This document shows, in pieces, positions 1-8,674 of a stretch of DNA of 39,536 nt. How positions within the stretch are numbered: the stretch's first letter is position 1; each line of letters starts with the position of its first letter. The notes beneath the pieces are model-generated. The model was not told the origin of the DNA. It was given only the letters and a program-made list of their open reading frames with translations, and did not search any database. This stretch comes from Smithella sp. PtaU1.Bin162 (GTDB taxonomy: Bacteria > Desulfobacterota > Syntrophia > Syntrophales > Smithellaceae). The stretch is from contig MVRV01000048.1 in the NCBI GenBank assembly GCA_002068015.1, positions 1 through 39,536 of the forward strand, in the 5' to 3' direction. Position numbers and translations under genes: made by a program.

Positions 1-218
1 CGCCGGCCCTGCGCGGCCTCAATGCCAACATGACCATGTTTGCCATGGACGCGGGATATTTCCTCACACCCTATCTGGGCGGGATGATGATCACACTGGG
101 TACTGATTTTGCCGCTTTGTTTTACACGGCGGCAGGCTTTACATTGTTTTGCTTGTTACTGATTATAATCCTTCGTTATCTGGAAAAAGGAGAATATTCC
201 AATGAATCGGGAAGATGA
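1..218 (+). CDS. MFS transporter, C-terminal fragment (5' end outside window)
   Basis: The reading frame is open to the left edge (codons from base 3) and stops at 218, leaving 71 residues. The fragment has a loop, a hydrophobic stretch with a Gly-Gly pair (PYLGGMMITLG), a second long hydrophobic helix (about 20 residues of A/F/L/I) and a short charged tail. This is how the last two helices of a 12-helix major facilitator superfamily permease look. It would sit in the inner membrane; the substrate is unknown. Its last 17 bases overlap the start of the following acyltransferase gene, so the two are probably one transcript and translationally coupled. The family call rests on hydropathy and a small fragment, so another polytopic transporter is possible. 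Confidence 0.6.
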   Translation, partial: PALRGLNANMTMFAMDAGYFLTPYLGGMMITLGTDFAALFYTAAGFTLFCLLLIIILRYLEKGEYSNESGR

Positions 219-1248
219 GAAAACGACATTACAGGAACCGGAATCATTTTATGTGGATGAATTCCGGCCGGAAGACGCGGAAGGCATAGCCAGTCTGTTT
301 AAGGCTGTCTATGGTGAAGGTTACCCCATTAGACTATTTTACGACCCGGAAGCTATAATTGCCGCCAACAAAGACGGCCGTTATATATCCGTTGTCGCCC
401 GTACCGATTCCGGTAAAGTAATCGGCGTCAGTCATCTCTATCCCTCGGCCCCGTGCCGGGGGCTTTACGAAACCGGTGTTGGTCTGGTTTTAAAGGAATA
501 CCGCAAAGCGGGAGCAAACAGGGAAATGTTGAAATATCTTTACGAAAAATTTACTCCCGAACATCGCCATATAGAGGAATTGTTTGGCGAGCCTGTTTGT
601 AATCATGTTGTAATGCAGAAGGCCGTCGCCGCCTTAGGTTTTAAAGAAGCGGCCATTGAGATAGCCCTAATGCCCGCTGAAGCTTATACCGCGGAGAAAA
701 GCGCTACGGGGCGTGTGGCGTCGCTGGACGTATTCCGCTCATACGTTCCCAAACCGCATCGCATTTTTGTTCCGCTTGTTTATGAAGAGCTGTTGAAGCG
801 CATCTATGCTCGTCTTGATGATCAGCGTGACATCGTTGCGGCCGATGGCGTTTTGCCGGAGAATGTGCCGACGCAAACAAAGATATCGATTTTTGATTAT
901 GCCCGTGTGGCCCGTATTGCGGTTGCACAGGCCGGAGGAAATTTTGGCGACATACTTTCCCGTCTGGAAAATGAGGCACGGGCAAAAAATGCCGTTGTTT
1001 TTCAGGTCTGGTTAAACCTTACCGAGCCATGGGTCGGCAAGGCTGTGGAAATTCTGCGCCAGCGGGGCTACTTTTTCGGCGGCGCATTTCCCCGCTGGTT
1101 TGACGGCGACGGCCTGCTCCTGCAAAAGCTCGAATGTCCCCCGGATTTTGAAAATATTGTGCTCTTCAGCGATTTTTCCAAAGAACTGCTGAAGTTCATC
1201 AGAAAAGACCGGGAGCGGACAGTTACCCGACGATTTGCTTCCCTGTAA
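202..1248 (+). CDS. GNAT-family acyltransferase-like protein, copy 1
   Basis: This 348-residue soluble protein has a GNAT-like N-terminal half. The acyl-CoA-binding region reads GVGLVLKEYRKAGANREML (about residues 92-110), which keeps the R-x-x-G-x-(A/N) spacing of GNAT motif A. The C-terminal half (about 220-325) contains a WLNLTEPWVGKAVEILRQRG segment followed by a glycine- and aromatic-rich strand that also looks like a degenerate GNAT fold. The protein would transfer an acyl group from acyl-CoA to an amine; the substrate cannot be told. The start at ATG 202 is set by AAGGAG upstream and overlaps the MFS stop. A paralogue lies 2.7 kb downstream beyond pepD. Bases 852-1160 are almost identical to that paralogue while the rest has diverged, a pattern of gene conversion. 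Confidence 0.75.
   Translation: MNREDEKTTLQEPESFYVDEFRPEDAEGIASLFKAVYGEGYPIRLFYDPEAIIAANKDGRYISVVARTDSGKVIGVSHLYPSAPCRGLYETGVGLVLKEYRKAGANREMLKYLYEKFTPEHRHIEELFGEPVCNHVVMQKAVAALGFKEAAIEIALMPAEAYTAEKSATGRVASLDVFRSYVPKPHRIFVPLVYEELLKRIYARLDDQRDIVAADGVLPENVPTQTKISIFDYARVARIAVAQAGGNFGDILSRLENEARAKNAVVFQVWLNLTEPWVGKAVEILRQRGYFFGGAFPRWFDGDGLLLQKLECPPDFENIVLFSDFSKELLKFIRKDRERTVTRRFASL
852..1160 (+). repeat. Direct repeat (gene-conversion tract), left copy
   Basis: These 309 bases match 3542-3850 with two mismatches (946 g/a, 1113 c/t) at a constant offset of 2690. A smaller tract, 655-720, matches 3345-3410 with one mismatch (691 g/a). The sequences flanking the tracts inside the two GNAT genes are diverged, including at silent positions. 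Confidence 0.95.
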
Positions 1249-1283
1249 TTTAACCGAAAAAAATATTTTGAAAAGGATACGGT

Positions 1284-2795
1284 ATGGAACACCTTCTCTC
1301 GAACATTGAACCAGCGGAAATATGGGATCATTTTTGCCGGCTTGCACAAATTCCCCATCCTTCCGGAGGTGAGCAGGCGATTTGCCGGCACATTTATCAT
1401 TTGGCGGAGAATCTGGGACTGGAAGTCACCATGGACAAGGCAGGGGGAAATGACTTCGGTAATGTCCTGGTTAAATGTCCCCCTACGCCGGGCTGTGAAA
1501 ACTCGCCGGTTGTGATATTCCAAAGTCATTTGGATATGGTTGCCCTGCCGGCTGAAAACAAGGATCGCCCCCTGGACTTAATTCTGGACGGATCTATGCT
1601 GCGGGCCAGAGGAAACACGTTGGGGGCGGATAACGGCATCGCCGTTGCAATGGCACTTTCACTGATGACCAACCGGGAAATTGCGCATGGCCCATTGGAA
1701 TTGCTCTTTACCATCAATGAAGAAGCAGGCATGACCGGAGTCATCATGCTTTCGGATCGGATATTAAAGGGACGTTTCCTGATTAATGTCGATTCGCAAC
1801 AGGAACAGATTTTGACCGTTGGTTGTGCCGGTGTAAACCGCTCCATTTTTCAATTGCCCGTGAAAATGGATCCGGTGATCAAGGGATTTGTGGCGGTCCG
1901 GGTGAGTGTTGTCGGAGGCAAAGGGGGCCATTCGGGACTGGAAATCAATTCCGGCAGAGCCAATGCGGGGCAGCAACTGGTCCGGATTCTTTACGAGGAA
2001 TCAAAAACGATTCCCCTGTATCTTGCCGGCGTGAACTGGGGGAATGTTGAAAATGCCATTCCTTCCGAGGCGAATGCCGTCGTGCTGATCAGGCCGGAAA
2101 ATTTGAGCGCTCTGAGAGCGGCCCTGTTACGCTGGGGCAAAATACAGCAAGAGGAGTTCGGCAAAGTCGAAGACACCATGGAAATCTCGCCGGCAGAGGA
2201 AGTAGAGCTTCCGGAATTTGCAATGGGAGCAGCCCTGACGGATAGCGTCCTTTCTTTTCTCCTGGCCCTGCCCCACGGTGTACATACCATGAGCAATGAG
2301 GTGGAGGGGCTTGTGGAAACATCATCCAATGTGGCTATTGTGCGGACTTCTCCGATGGAGCTGATCGTCAAAGTTTCTCAGCGGAGCCTTTCGGATCCCT
2401 TACTGGACGCCATTGTCACAAAGTGCGAAGCCGTTGCCCGTCTGGCGGGAGCGCAGGTTACTCAGATTGGAAAGACTTATGGATGGAAACCTAATCTATC
2501 GTCACCTTTATTGAACCTTTGCAGAGACGCCTATCTACAGGTATTCGGCGAAGCCCCCAAAGTTCAAGGTCTGCACGGCATGCTGGAGTGCGGCCTGATC
2601 AAGTCAAAATACCCGAACATCGACATGATCTCTTTTGGCCCCACCATCCTGGATGCCCATGCTCCGACAAAACCTGATTTTGTTTTTGGCCTGGATTCGG
2701 CGAGCACAGGTGAACGTATTGACACCGCCCGTCTGCCCCGTTTCTGGGAATTCGTTAAAACGGTGCTCAGGAAGCTTACTGAAGTCGTTGAGTGA
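1284..2795 (+). CDS. pepD: Cytosolic aminoacyl-histidine dipeptidase, PepD-like (peptidase M20C)
   Basis: This 503-residue metallopeptidase has no signal peptide. The M20 metal site is intact: SHLDMVA (H82, D84), LGADNGIA (bridging D116), the general-base and metal pair NEEAG (E146, E147), NVDSQ (D170), and a C-terminal histidine in LDAHAPTK. The lid-domain GGHSG is also present. The length of about 500 residues and the HLDMV motif fit the M20C/PepD branch (Xaa-His and other dipeptides) rather than PepT or ArgE. It is expected to hydrolyse dipeptides in the cytoplasm, matching an upstream transporter. Its start follows AAAAGGATAC, with weak Shine-Dalgarno strength. It is flanked on both sides by the paralogous GNAT genes, and a terminator follows it. 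Confidence 0.88.
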   Translation: MEHLLSNIEPAEIWDHFCRLAQIPHPSGGEQAICRHIYHLAENLGLEVTMDKAGGNDFGNVLVKCPPTPGCENSPVVIFQSHLDMVALPAENKDRPLDLILDGSMLRARGNTLGADNGIAVAMALSLMTNREIAHGPLELLFTINEEAGMTGVIMLSDRILKGRFLINVDSQQEQILTVGCAGVNRSIFQLPVKMDPVIKGFVAVRVSVVGGKGGHSGLEINSGRANAGQQLVRILYEESKTIPLYLAGVNWGNVENAIPSEANAVVLIRPENLSALRAALLRWGKIQQEEFGKVEDTMEISPAEEVELPEFAMGAALTDSVLSFLLALPHGVHTMSNEVEGLVETSSNVAIVRTSPMELIVKVSQRSLSDPLLDAIVTKCEAVARLAGAQVTQIGKTYGWKPNLSSPLLNLCRDAYLQVFGEAPKVQGLHGMLECGLIKSKYPNIDMISFGPTILDAHAPTKPDFVFGLDSASTGERIDTARLPRFWEFVKTVLRKLTEVVE

Positions 2796-2811
2796 AGCCG
2801 GCGCAAGAAAG

Positions 2812-2870
2812 ACCGGCAGGCTGTTTTTTATCCGGATAGACGACGGTTCGTCCCGTGCCGGTTTTTTTTG
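2812..2870 (+). terminator. Rho-independent terminator after pepD
   Basis: ACCGGCA (2812-2818) pairs with TGCCGGT (2856-2862). Inside it GACGA (2839-2843) pairs with TCGTC (2848-2852) around a CGGT tetraloop. A run of eight T follows at 2862-2869. It lies 17 bases after the pepD stop and before the second GNAT gene, so GNAT copy 2 may need its own promoter or rely on read-through. Confidence 0.75.
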
Positions 2871-2912
2871 CTGTCGTGGAACTATGATTAAAGAAGGAGT
2901 ATATTTGCTAAA

Positions 2913-3917
2913 ATGGTGTCAAGCTCACAAAAATCATTTCTGGTGGATGAATTTCGTCCGGAAGATGCCGAAGGTATTGTCAGTCTGTTTCGCGCAGTTT
3001 ACGGCGAGGGTTACCCAATCCGGCTCTTCTATGATCCCGAGGCAATTATTGCAGCCAACCGGGACGGCAGCTATCTTTCTATCGTAGTCCGCTCGCCGTC
3101 CGGGAAAGTTGTCGGAGTCAATCATCTCGTTCGCACGGCTCCATTTGAGGGAGTTTACGAACACGCTGCCGGGTTGGTAATGAAAGAATACCGCGGTACA
3201 GGCGCTATGAAAGAGACCCAGGCCTACCTCTATAATGAATTCACGCCCCGTAATCCGCACATTGAAGAACTCTTCGGCGAACCGGTCTGCAATCATACTA
3301 TCTTGCAGAAAGGGGTATTGCGCTTTGGTTTTATCGAAACTGGCATTGAGATAGCCCTAATGCCCGCTGAAGCTTATACCACGGAGAAAAGCGCTACGGG
3401 GCGTGTGGCGACACTGGATGTGTTCCGCTGCTACGTTCCCATGCCGCATCGCATTTTTCTGCCGCAGACCTACGAGACCATTCTGCGGCAAATCTACGCT
3501 CGTCTTGGTGATGTCCGCTACATTTCCGTTTCCAATGAGAATTTGCCGGAGAATGTGCCGACGCAAACAAAGATATCGATTTTTGATTATGCCCGTGTGG
3601 CCCGTATTGCGGTTGCACAGGCCGGAGGAAATTTTAGCGACATACTTTCCCGTCTGGAAAATGAGGCACGGGCAAAAAATGCCGTTGTTTTTCAGGTCTG
3701 GTTAAACCTTACCGAGCCATGGGTCGGCAAGGCTGTGGAAATTCTGCGCCAGCGGGGCTACTTTTTCGGCGGCGCATTTCCCCGCTGGTTTGACGGCGAC
3801 GGTCTGCTCCTGCAAAAGCTCGAATGTCCCCCGGATTTTGAAAATATTGTTATATACTCGGAAGAGGCCAAACAATTATTGAACATCATCCAAAAAGATT
3901 GGGAGAAAACAATATAA
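2913..3917 (+). CDS. GNAT-family acyltransferase-like protein, copy 2
   Basis: This 334-residue paralogue of the gene at 202-1248 shares the DEFRPEDAEGI opening, the VYGEGYPIRLFYDPEAIIAAN block, a GNAT motif A segment (KEYRGTGAMKETQAYL) and the C-terminal half. The better R-G-T-G-A match suggests this copy binds acyl-CoA in the classic manner. It lacks about 13 N-terminal residues of copy 1. ATG 2913 lies 13 bases after AAGGAG, a rather long spacing, so the start is not certain. Bases 3542-3850 differ from copy 1 at only two positions, and 3345-3410 at only one, while the other parts are clearly diverged. The gene converges on the C45 gene with a gap of 15 bases. The acyl acceptor is unknown. 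Confidence 0.75.
   Translation: MVSSSQKSFLVDEFRPEDAEGIVSLFRAVYGEGYPIRLFYDPEAIIAANRDGSYLSIVVRSPSGKVVGVNHLVRTAPFEGVYEHAAGLVMKEYRGTGAMKETQAYLYNEFTPRNPHIEELFGEPVCNHTILQKGVLRFGFIETGIEIALMPAEAYTTEKSATGRVATLDVFRCYVPMPHRIFLPQTYETILRQIYARLGDVRYISVSNENLPENVPTQTKISIFDYARVARIAVAQAGGNFSDILSRLENEARAKNAVVFQVWLNLTEPWVGKAVEILRQRGYFFGGAFPRWFDGDGLLLQKLECPPDFENIVIYSEEAKQLLNIIQKDWEKTI
3542..3850 (+). repeat. Direct repeat (gene-conversion tract), right copy
   Basis: This is the partner of 852-1160. Identity ends abruptly at base 3850 (1160 in copy 1), where the two genes go on with unrelated-looking codons for their last 20-30 residues. Confidence 0.95.
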
Positions 3918-3932
3918 TATTTTAATTCTTGC

Positions 3933-5126
3933 CTATTTTTGAAACAACGGTGCCAGATGAACTTCCGTCCACTCCACACGGTTTGGTACTTTTACCCAAA
4001 TTTTCCGGTCGGCCGGTGCGGCTACGATTTGAAAGATGGTTCCGCCGTGGGTTACTCCGCCTTTCCTGATGTCTAAGTCCATTATGTCCTGCATCATTAC
4101 CTCCGGCGTGATTTTTCCCTTATACAGGGCACCGAGTTTTAACAGATTTCCTTTTCTTCGCTGGTTTGCGCCGGGGTCTTTTTGGGGATTTAACGGAGTA
4201 ATGTTCCAGTCCGGATGCGAGTATTCATTAGCCGCCGCAACGATTCCCTCGGCATCCTGGTCCCTTCGCTTCGTTTCCCAAAGCGAACATTCGTAAGAAT
4301 AGGCACGGGTAGGATCGGCTGCGGTGATAATGGAACTGATATCCACCAGTGTGGAACGCATGGCCCGGTCAAGTTCGGCGAGGTTGTGATATTCCTGTAA
4401 ATACAGAAACAAAGTTGTGAAAATGGAAACGCGGTCCAGAGAAAAACCCATATCGTTGCCGGAGTTCAGTTCAATGAACAAACCGTCGGCGTTCATCCCC
4501 GTGGCGTTGTAAATCACGCCGGGATAGTTGATCAAGGCCGCAGGAATGCTCCCGTCATTCGGCTTAAAAACAGCTACGACCGGGCGGGCAAAAGCCAGAT
4601 AGGCCGGATCGTCATCGTCGTTTCTGCCGAAGATGACCGGGCCGTTGGTATAGGGACCCCAGGTTGCTATGCCGGAACATTTCCCGTAAGACAATTTATT
4701 GATCTTTGGAAACCATTCGAGGGCATTTACGAGAAGGATTTTGTCCAGCCATAGGCCGGATGTTTCCGCCATGCCGTTTAGAATCTCCTTATAGCGCTGG
4801 GGATAGCGGTTGAATAAGGTCCAGGAGATGGTCTTCAGCTCATCCGGAGGCATCCTTTTTTTTTCATCCGGGTTATTCAGGAAGACCTCTTCGATCGCGG
4901 TATACATCGCCTGCAGATCGTCTTTCAAAAGAGCCCCGTACTGCCGCCCCATCTGCCGGTAATTGCCCTTCAAAACCACGACACGAACATCGCCCGCCCG
5001 GAAAAGCTTTCCACCCTGGAATTCCGCAATATATTTCAACTCCGTATTTGCTTCGGCGAAAAGAGTGCAGGAAAGCGAAAAGATCAGCAGAAAAGCCCAC
5101 AAAACAATGAAAAGTCTTTTGTTCAT
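3933..5126 (-). CDS. Secreted C45-family (acyl-CoA:6-APA acyltransferase-like) Ntn hydrolase
   Basis: This 397-residue protein has a signal peptide of about 25 residues (hydrophobic core at 5-19, ending near SCTLFAEA). The YGKCSGIATWG segment places Cys150 where C45 enzymes cut themselves to expose the N-terminal nucleophile, followed by FGRNDDDD (R168, N169, D170), a typical C45 sequence. Family members cleave or transfer acyl groups on amides, for example penicillins or N-acyl amino acids. A C at residue 20 could be a lipid-attachment site, but the lipobox is poor. Its ATG overlaps the stop of the upstream S12 gene (ATGA) with AGGAGG in front, so the two are translationally coupled. Exact substrate unknown; plant phospholipase-B-like proteins share the fold. 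Confidence 0.8.
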   Translation of the reverse strand: MNKRLFIVLWAFLLIFSLSCTLFAEANTELKYIAEFQGGKLFRAGDVRVVVLKGNYRQMGRQYGALLKDDLQAMYTAIEEVFLNNPDEKKRMPPDELKTISWTLFNRYPQRYKEILNGMAETSGLWLDKILLVNALEWFPKINKLSYGKCSGIATWGPYTNGPVIFGRNDDDDPAYLAFARPVVAVFKPNDGSIPAALINYPGVIYNATGMNADGLFIELNSGNDMGFSLDRVSIFTTLFLYLQEYHNLAELDRAMRSTLVDISSIITAADPTRAYSYECSLWETKRRDQDAEGIVAAANEYSHPDWNITPLNPQKDPGANQRRKGNLLKLGALYKGKITPEVMMQDIMDLDIRKGGVTHGGTIFQIVAAPADRKIWVKVPNRVEWTEVHLAPLFQK

Positions 5127-7159
5127 TTTAATCCTCCTGGTGCCGCTGTTTCTTCCGGTTTAGCCCGGATGGTAAAGACATCATTTACCGAACCTGCAGC
5201 TTGAATATAGCTTCCTTTTGCCGCGTATACATCGCCCGTATCGACGGCACTGTCGTAAATAACGTTATCGTCTGAAGAAAATATGATGATTCTCCCGTTT
5301 TTTGGTTTTACAAAACTTAAAACAGCTCCTTCATTTGCTACCAGCCACTCGTTGTATCCATTGCCGCCTATTTTTACTGAATTCTCTCCGGGTTTTAAGG
5401 CGCCGGCGCTCTCAGCCGGACTGTACAGCATATCAGAAATCCATGCCCAGGTGGCTCCGTTCTTTTCTAAAAGGGTGAGCTCAGTCTGGTCGCGCATGGA
5501 ATCGAACGGCATTCCTGCGAATTCCGGGGAATCGACCCTTTTAATACCATGAAAAGACACGTATCCCGGCAGGTCTTGGTACAATAATGATTTGACAAAA
5601 TGTGTTGTTGCAAACATAGCTGACTCAAAAGGAGAAACGATACGCCGCAGCCAAATTTTTTCATCCATGTCGATCTTGAGACTTGGCGGTTTTTCCCGAA
5701 GTTTTATTTTCTGCAACATGATCGTATCGATTCCGAAAGATGACTTATAACTTACGAAATATATTTCTTCGTCTACATTTATAAAATAGTAACAGTTGTT
5801 TTCGGCATCGCGATAATAGCCTTTACTATAGACGAGTTTGGTAAAAGGTTTTTTCTCCCGTTCCCTGATATCGTAAATAGTAACGCTGCTTTTATCCGTA
5901 TCAAAGACGATCTCGCAGAATTGGGAATAGCTGGCATAATAACCGCTGAAGAAGGAACTATCCTCCGGCGGTAATTTCTGTGCCACAGGCGGTATCCGGA
6001 CTGATTTCTCTTCCGGAGTAATGAGCTTTTTCGCAACCAGTACGGCATCCAATATGGCCATGGCCATTTTCATGGCACCGCTTTCCGGTCCGGAAGCAAT
6101 GACGGCAACCGATATTCTCTTATCCGGAACCGTGAAAACCATAGAATTATAATTTCCCGTGCCGCCGCTCTTGCCCAGTATTTGAAGCCCGGCCGCATCA
6201 TACCGTGGAAGCCCTGTCATATCCCAGCCCAACCCGAAAGCCCATGTGGAATTTTTAAGTTTGCCCCAGAATGCCGGATGCTGCGCTTTTCTCATCTCGG
6301 CAAGAGATGCTTTCTTTAATAGTTTGTTTTCCATTGAAAAAGTATCGACAAAACGGCAAACCTCTTCGGCGGTTGATGATAATCCGCCGGCACCAAGTAT
6401 AGAGAGTGTTTCCAGAGGATGAATATTCCCGGTGTTGGGATCATAATACGCCGCTACAGGTTTACCTTTGATTTCGGCTACGCCTTTTCCCGTATTTTTC
6501 AGGCCCAGCCGATGAAATATCCTCTTGTTCAGAAAATCGATGTATTTTCCTCCACTCACCCGTTCTACGATTATTTCCGCCAATGTAAACCCGTCGTTGC
6601 AATAAGCGGCCATTTCTCCCGGAGCATGTTTTAGGTATGAACGGGATAAGGTATTGATTGTTTCCCGTTTTACATTGTCATCATACTTATAACCCATCAA
6701 GTTAGAACCAATTGTTCCCGGCAGGCCTGATTGGTGATTTAAGAGCATCCGTATGGTAATCTTTTTATATCTGTCGTCAGCCATCCTGAATTCCGGAAGA
6801 TAGGCCGCAACAGGCTTGTCGAGCGAGACCTTGCCGTCTTCGACCAGCAGCATAATTGCCGCTGCCGCATACACCTTGCTGATGGAACCGATATTAAAAA
6901 TCGTATCTTTTGTGACGGGGATGCTTTTATTCCTGTCGGCCATACCAAAGCCTTCAGCATAAACAACCTTGCCGTTGACTGTGATGGCAGCCGTGGCACT
7001 CCCGCATTTGCCGCTGTTGATGGCCTGCCAGATTTCACCGCGGGCTGCGGTAATGGCGCTTTCATAGGGATTTTGCTTAGCCGCCGCCTCGCCGAAGAAA
7101 AAGGTGGTTACGAGCATTAAACACAGACAAACCGTACCGGTGAATCCGTTTTTCGGCAT
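5123..7159 (-). CDS. Exported S12 beta-lactamase-fold serine hydrolase, paralogue A
   Basis: This 678-residue protein has a signal peptide (residues 1 to about 27, ending GEAAAKQ). The class C/S12 catalytic set is visible: SISK (S92 nucleophile, K95), YCN (Y186, N188) and a KSGG motif (330-333) in place of the KTG/HxG element. The first 385 residues or so are the catalytic domain. About 290 more form one or two beta-rich domains like those of S12 D-aminopeptidases and esterases. It should cleave D-peptides, amides or esters in the periplasm; resistance to beta-lactams is not implied. It starts the operon with the C45 gene, has AAGGAGGAAG before ATG 7159 and a near-consensus promoter. A homologue with the same layout is divergent at 8870. 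Confidence 0.85.
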   Translation of the reverse strand: MPKNGFTGTVCLCLMLVTTFFFGEAAAKQNPYESAITAARGEIWQAINSGKCGSATAAITVNGKVVYAEGFGMADRNKSIPVTKDTIFNIGSISKVYAAAAIMLLVEDGKVSLDKPVAAYLPEFRMADDRYKKITIRMLLNHQSGLPGTIGSNLMGYKYDDNVKRETINTLSRSYLKHAPGEMAAYCNDGFTLAEIIVERVSGGKYIDFLNKRIFHRLGLKNTGKGVAEIKGKPVAAYYDPNTGNIHPLETLSILGAGGLSSTAEEVCRFVDTFSMENKLLKKASLAEMRKAQHPAFWGKLKNSTWAFGLGWDMTGLPRYDAAGLQILGKSGGTGNYNSMVFTVPDKRISVAVIASGPESGAMKMAMAILDAVLVAKKLITPEEKSVRIPPVAQKLPPEDSSFFSGYYASYSQFCEIVFDTDKSSVTIYDIREREKKPFTKLVYSKGYYRDAENNCYYFINVDEEIYFVSYKSSFGIDTIMLQKIKLREKPPSLKIDMDEKIWLRRIVSPFESAMFATTHFVKSLLYQDLPGYVSFHGIKRVDSPEFAGMPFDSMRDQTELTLLEKNGATWAWISDMLYSPAESAGALKPGENSVKIGGNGYNEWLVANEGAVLSFVKPKNGRIIIFSSDDNVIYDSAVDTGDVYAAKGSYIQAAGSVNDVFTIRAKPEETAAPGGLK

Positions 7160-7204
7160 AACTTCCTCCTTCTTGTTTCAGATTGAATATTTTTGGCGGG
7201 AGGA

Positions 7205-7233
7205 AGTATAAGAATGTCTGCCGTGTATGTCAA
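7205..7233 (-). promoter_or_regulatory. Sigma-70 type promoter of S12 paralogue A
   Basis: On the minus strand -35 TTGACA (7233-7228), a 17-base spacer and -10 TATACT (7210-7205) precede the gene by about 45 bases. The IS target duplication begins at 7234, directly next to the -35 box, so the core promoter is intact but everything upstream was replaced by the IS. Confidence 0.75.
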
Positions 7234-7249
7234 ACAAATAAAAATAATG
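7234..7249. repeat. Target-site duplication, left
   Basis: The 16-base ACAAATAAAAATAATG is identical to 8675-8690. Long duplications are, from memory, a property of IS1202-type elements. Confidence 0.9.
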
Positions 7250-8674
7250 TGTCCAGCCAATTTAGAAATGTCCTATTTTTACCAAAATAGAAATGTCCTA
7301 TTTGCATTGATAAGCATACGCTTCTTTTGGAGGAGCCACATTACGGGTTTGCCACCTTTTTTTCCATGGATGGTCTTTTGACGGTTTCGGAGGCCTGTTG
7401 TATGCTCTCAAGTCTGTTTTTGCAACTGCAACCCGCTTCGGTCTTTCGGATATCTCTTTATACTTTAGAACCATGCCCTTGCTTATCATGTGCAGAGTTC
7501 CATCGAGTCTCTCCTCTACAGCCACTTTTTTGCTGTTGCTTGCTTCCAGTTGGTAGAGTCTGCCCTCATAGGCTATGGTATTATCTTTTTTGATTGTTCT
7601 TTGAGCCTTAATACAGAGATACCTATCAAGATCAAAATATCCGGGAAGCCTTACATGTGCATCCGTCTCATTTACCGGAGACACCCGGAATTTCTCATTA
7701 TATTTGGGTAAATACTCCCCAAGAAACGCATTGGCTTCATCTTTCCTCTTTATGCCCCTTAATCTCATCTCTTTTACAAGCCGGTCTTGCAGAACTCCAA
7801 AGAGCCTCTCCACCCTTCCTTTCGCCTGTGGAGACAATGCATGAATTACCTCCACCCCAAGTTCCTTAAGTGCTCTCTCAAACTGGCTTAAAGACTCTAT
7901 CCCTGCAAATGCCTCCCATTCCGTTAGCTTCTTGGAAGACTTGTATGTCGTGTGCCGGTCCAGGTAAACACTGATAGGCAGACCATACTGCTGCACATAA
8001 CCCTTAAAGCTGTCCATCGCCGGCATTGTCCCTTCATAATCGTAAAACCTCGCATAAATGGTGTTTGTGGCATCATCTATATAGGCCATCAAAACAAGCT
8101 TACCTCCCCGGCCTTCAAGCCAGTCATGGTGGGATCCGTCCAACTGAACCATCTCTCCAAAGCACTCCCGCCTCGGTCGCCACTGCCTGTAAATCGACCT
8201 CTTCCGTCTCTTCTCCCAAAGTCCTTCCTCTATCAACCACTTTCTTAAAGTCTCAGTGCTTATCTTGATGCCGTCAAATTCTGAAAGCTTCTCCGTGGCA
8301 AGGGTAGGACCAAAATCACCATATCTCTTCTTGTAAAGAAATATCACCTTCCTCTTGATCCTATCGGATAACTTACGATTCGAAGGCCGCCCCCGTGATT
8401 CATGGATAACGCCATTGTCTCCTTTATCCCTAACTCTCTTGACGAGACGCCGAACTTGCCGCTCGCTGAGTCCAAGTATCGTGGCAGCTGCCTTTTGTGT
8501 TATCCGACTGTCTATGGCTGACTGAACTACCTTCAGTCTTCTTATCTCCTCTAAACTCATTACGAATATGTCCTTCCCGGCCATAATTATCTCCTCTCTC
8601 CTGGAAATAACTACAGCTTTTCTTTAGGACATTTCTACTTTGCTTATTTAGGACATTATCACTTTGGAGGAACA
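7250..8674 (-). mobile_element. ISNCY/IS1202-like insertion sequence, complete
   Basis: The 1425-base element has one transposase gene on the minus strand. Its ends are TGT...ACA with imperfect inverted repeats (16 of 24 positions match). Each end holds two copies of the 13-base motif TAGAAATGTCCTA: at 7263 and 7288 on the left, and inverted at 8625 and 8649 (the outermost one diverged) on the right. These are probable transposase-binding sites. The sequence ACAAATAAAAATAATG occurs directly outside both ends. No istB-like ATPase gene is present, which argues against IS21. It lies in the gap between two divergent S12 genes. The repeat ends could shift by one base because A precedes both copies. 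Confidence 0.9.
7298..8584 (-). CDS. ISNCY/IS1202-like DDE transposase
   Basis: This 428-residue transposase starts at ATG 8584, with GAGGAG six bases upstream. Residues 25-55 are a helix-turn-helix (TQKAAATILGLSERQVRRLVKR), followed by an arginine-rich linker (HESRGRPSNRK). The retroviral-integrase-like core shows the family signature MVQLDGSHHDWLEGRG (D149), YLDRHTTY (D209) and SPQAKGRVERLFG (E259), giving a complete DDE triad. The tail is basic. The QLDGSHHDW signature separates it from IS481 and IS21 IstA proteins. The frame is open throughout and the ends are intact, so the element looks capable of moving. The gene reads towards S12 paralogue A, so read-through could raise expression of that operon. 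The stop codon lies inside the inner left binding repeat. Confidence 0.9.
   Translation of the reverse strand: MAGKDIFVMSLEEIRRLKVVQSAIDSRITQKAAATILGLSERQVRRLVKRVRDKGDNGVIHESRGRPSNRKLSDRIKRKVIFLYKKRYGDFGPTLATEKLSEFDGIKISTETLRKWLIEEGLWEKRRKRSIYRQWRPRRECFGEMVQLDGSHHDWLEGRGGKLVLMAYIDDATNTIYARFYDYEGTMPAMDSFKGYVQQYGLPISVYLDRHTTYKSSKKLTEWEAFAGIESLSQFERALKELGVEVIHALSPQAKGRVERLFGVLQDRLVKEMRLRGIKRKDEANAFLGEYLPKYNEKFRVSPVNETDAHVRLPGYFDLDRYLCIKAQRTIKKDNTIAYEGRLYQLEASNSKKVAVEERLDGTLHMISKGMVLKYKEISERPKRVAVAKTDLRAYNRPPKPSKDHPWKKRWQTRNVAPPKEAYAYQCK

Noticed and set aside
7250..8674. IS21 element
   Set aside because: No istB-type ATPase gene is present, and the LDGSHHDW core differs from IstA.
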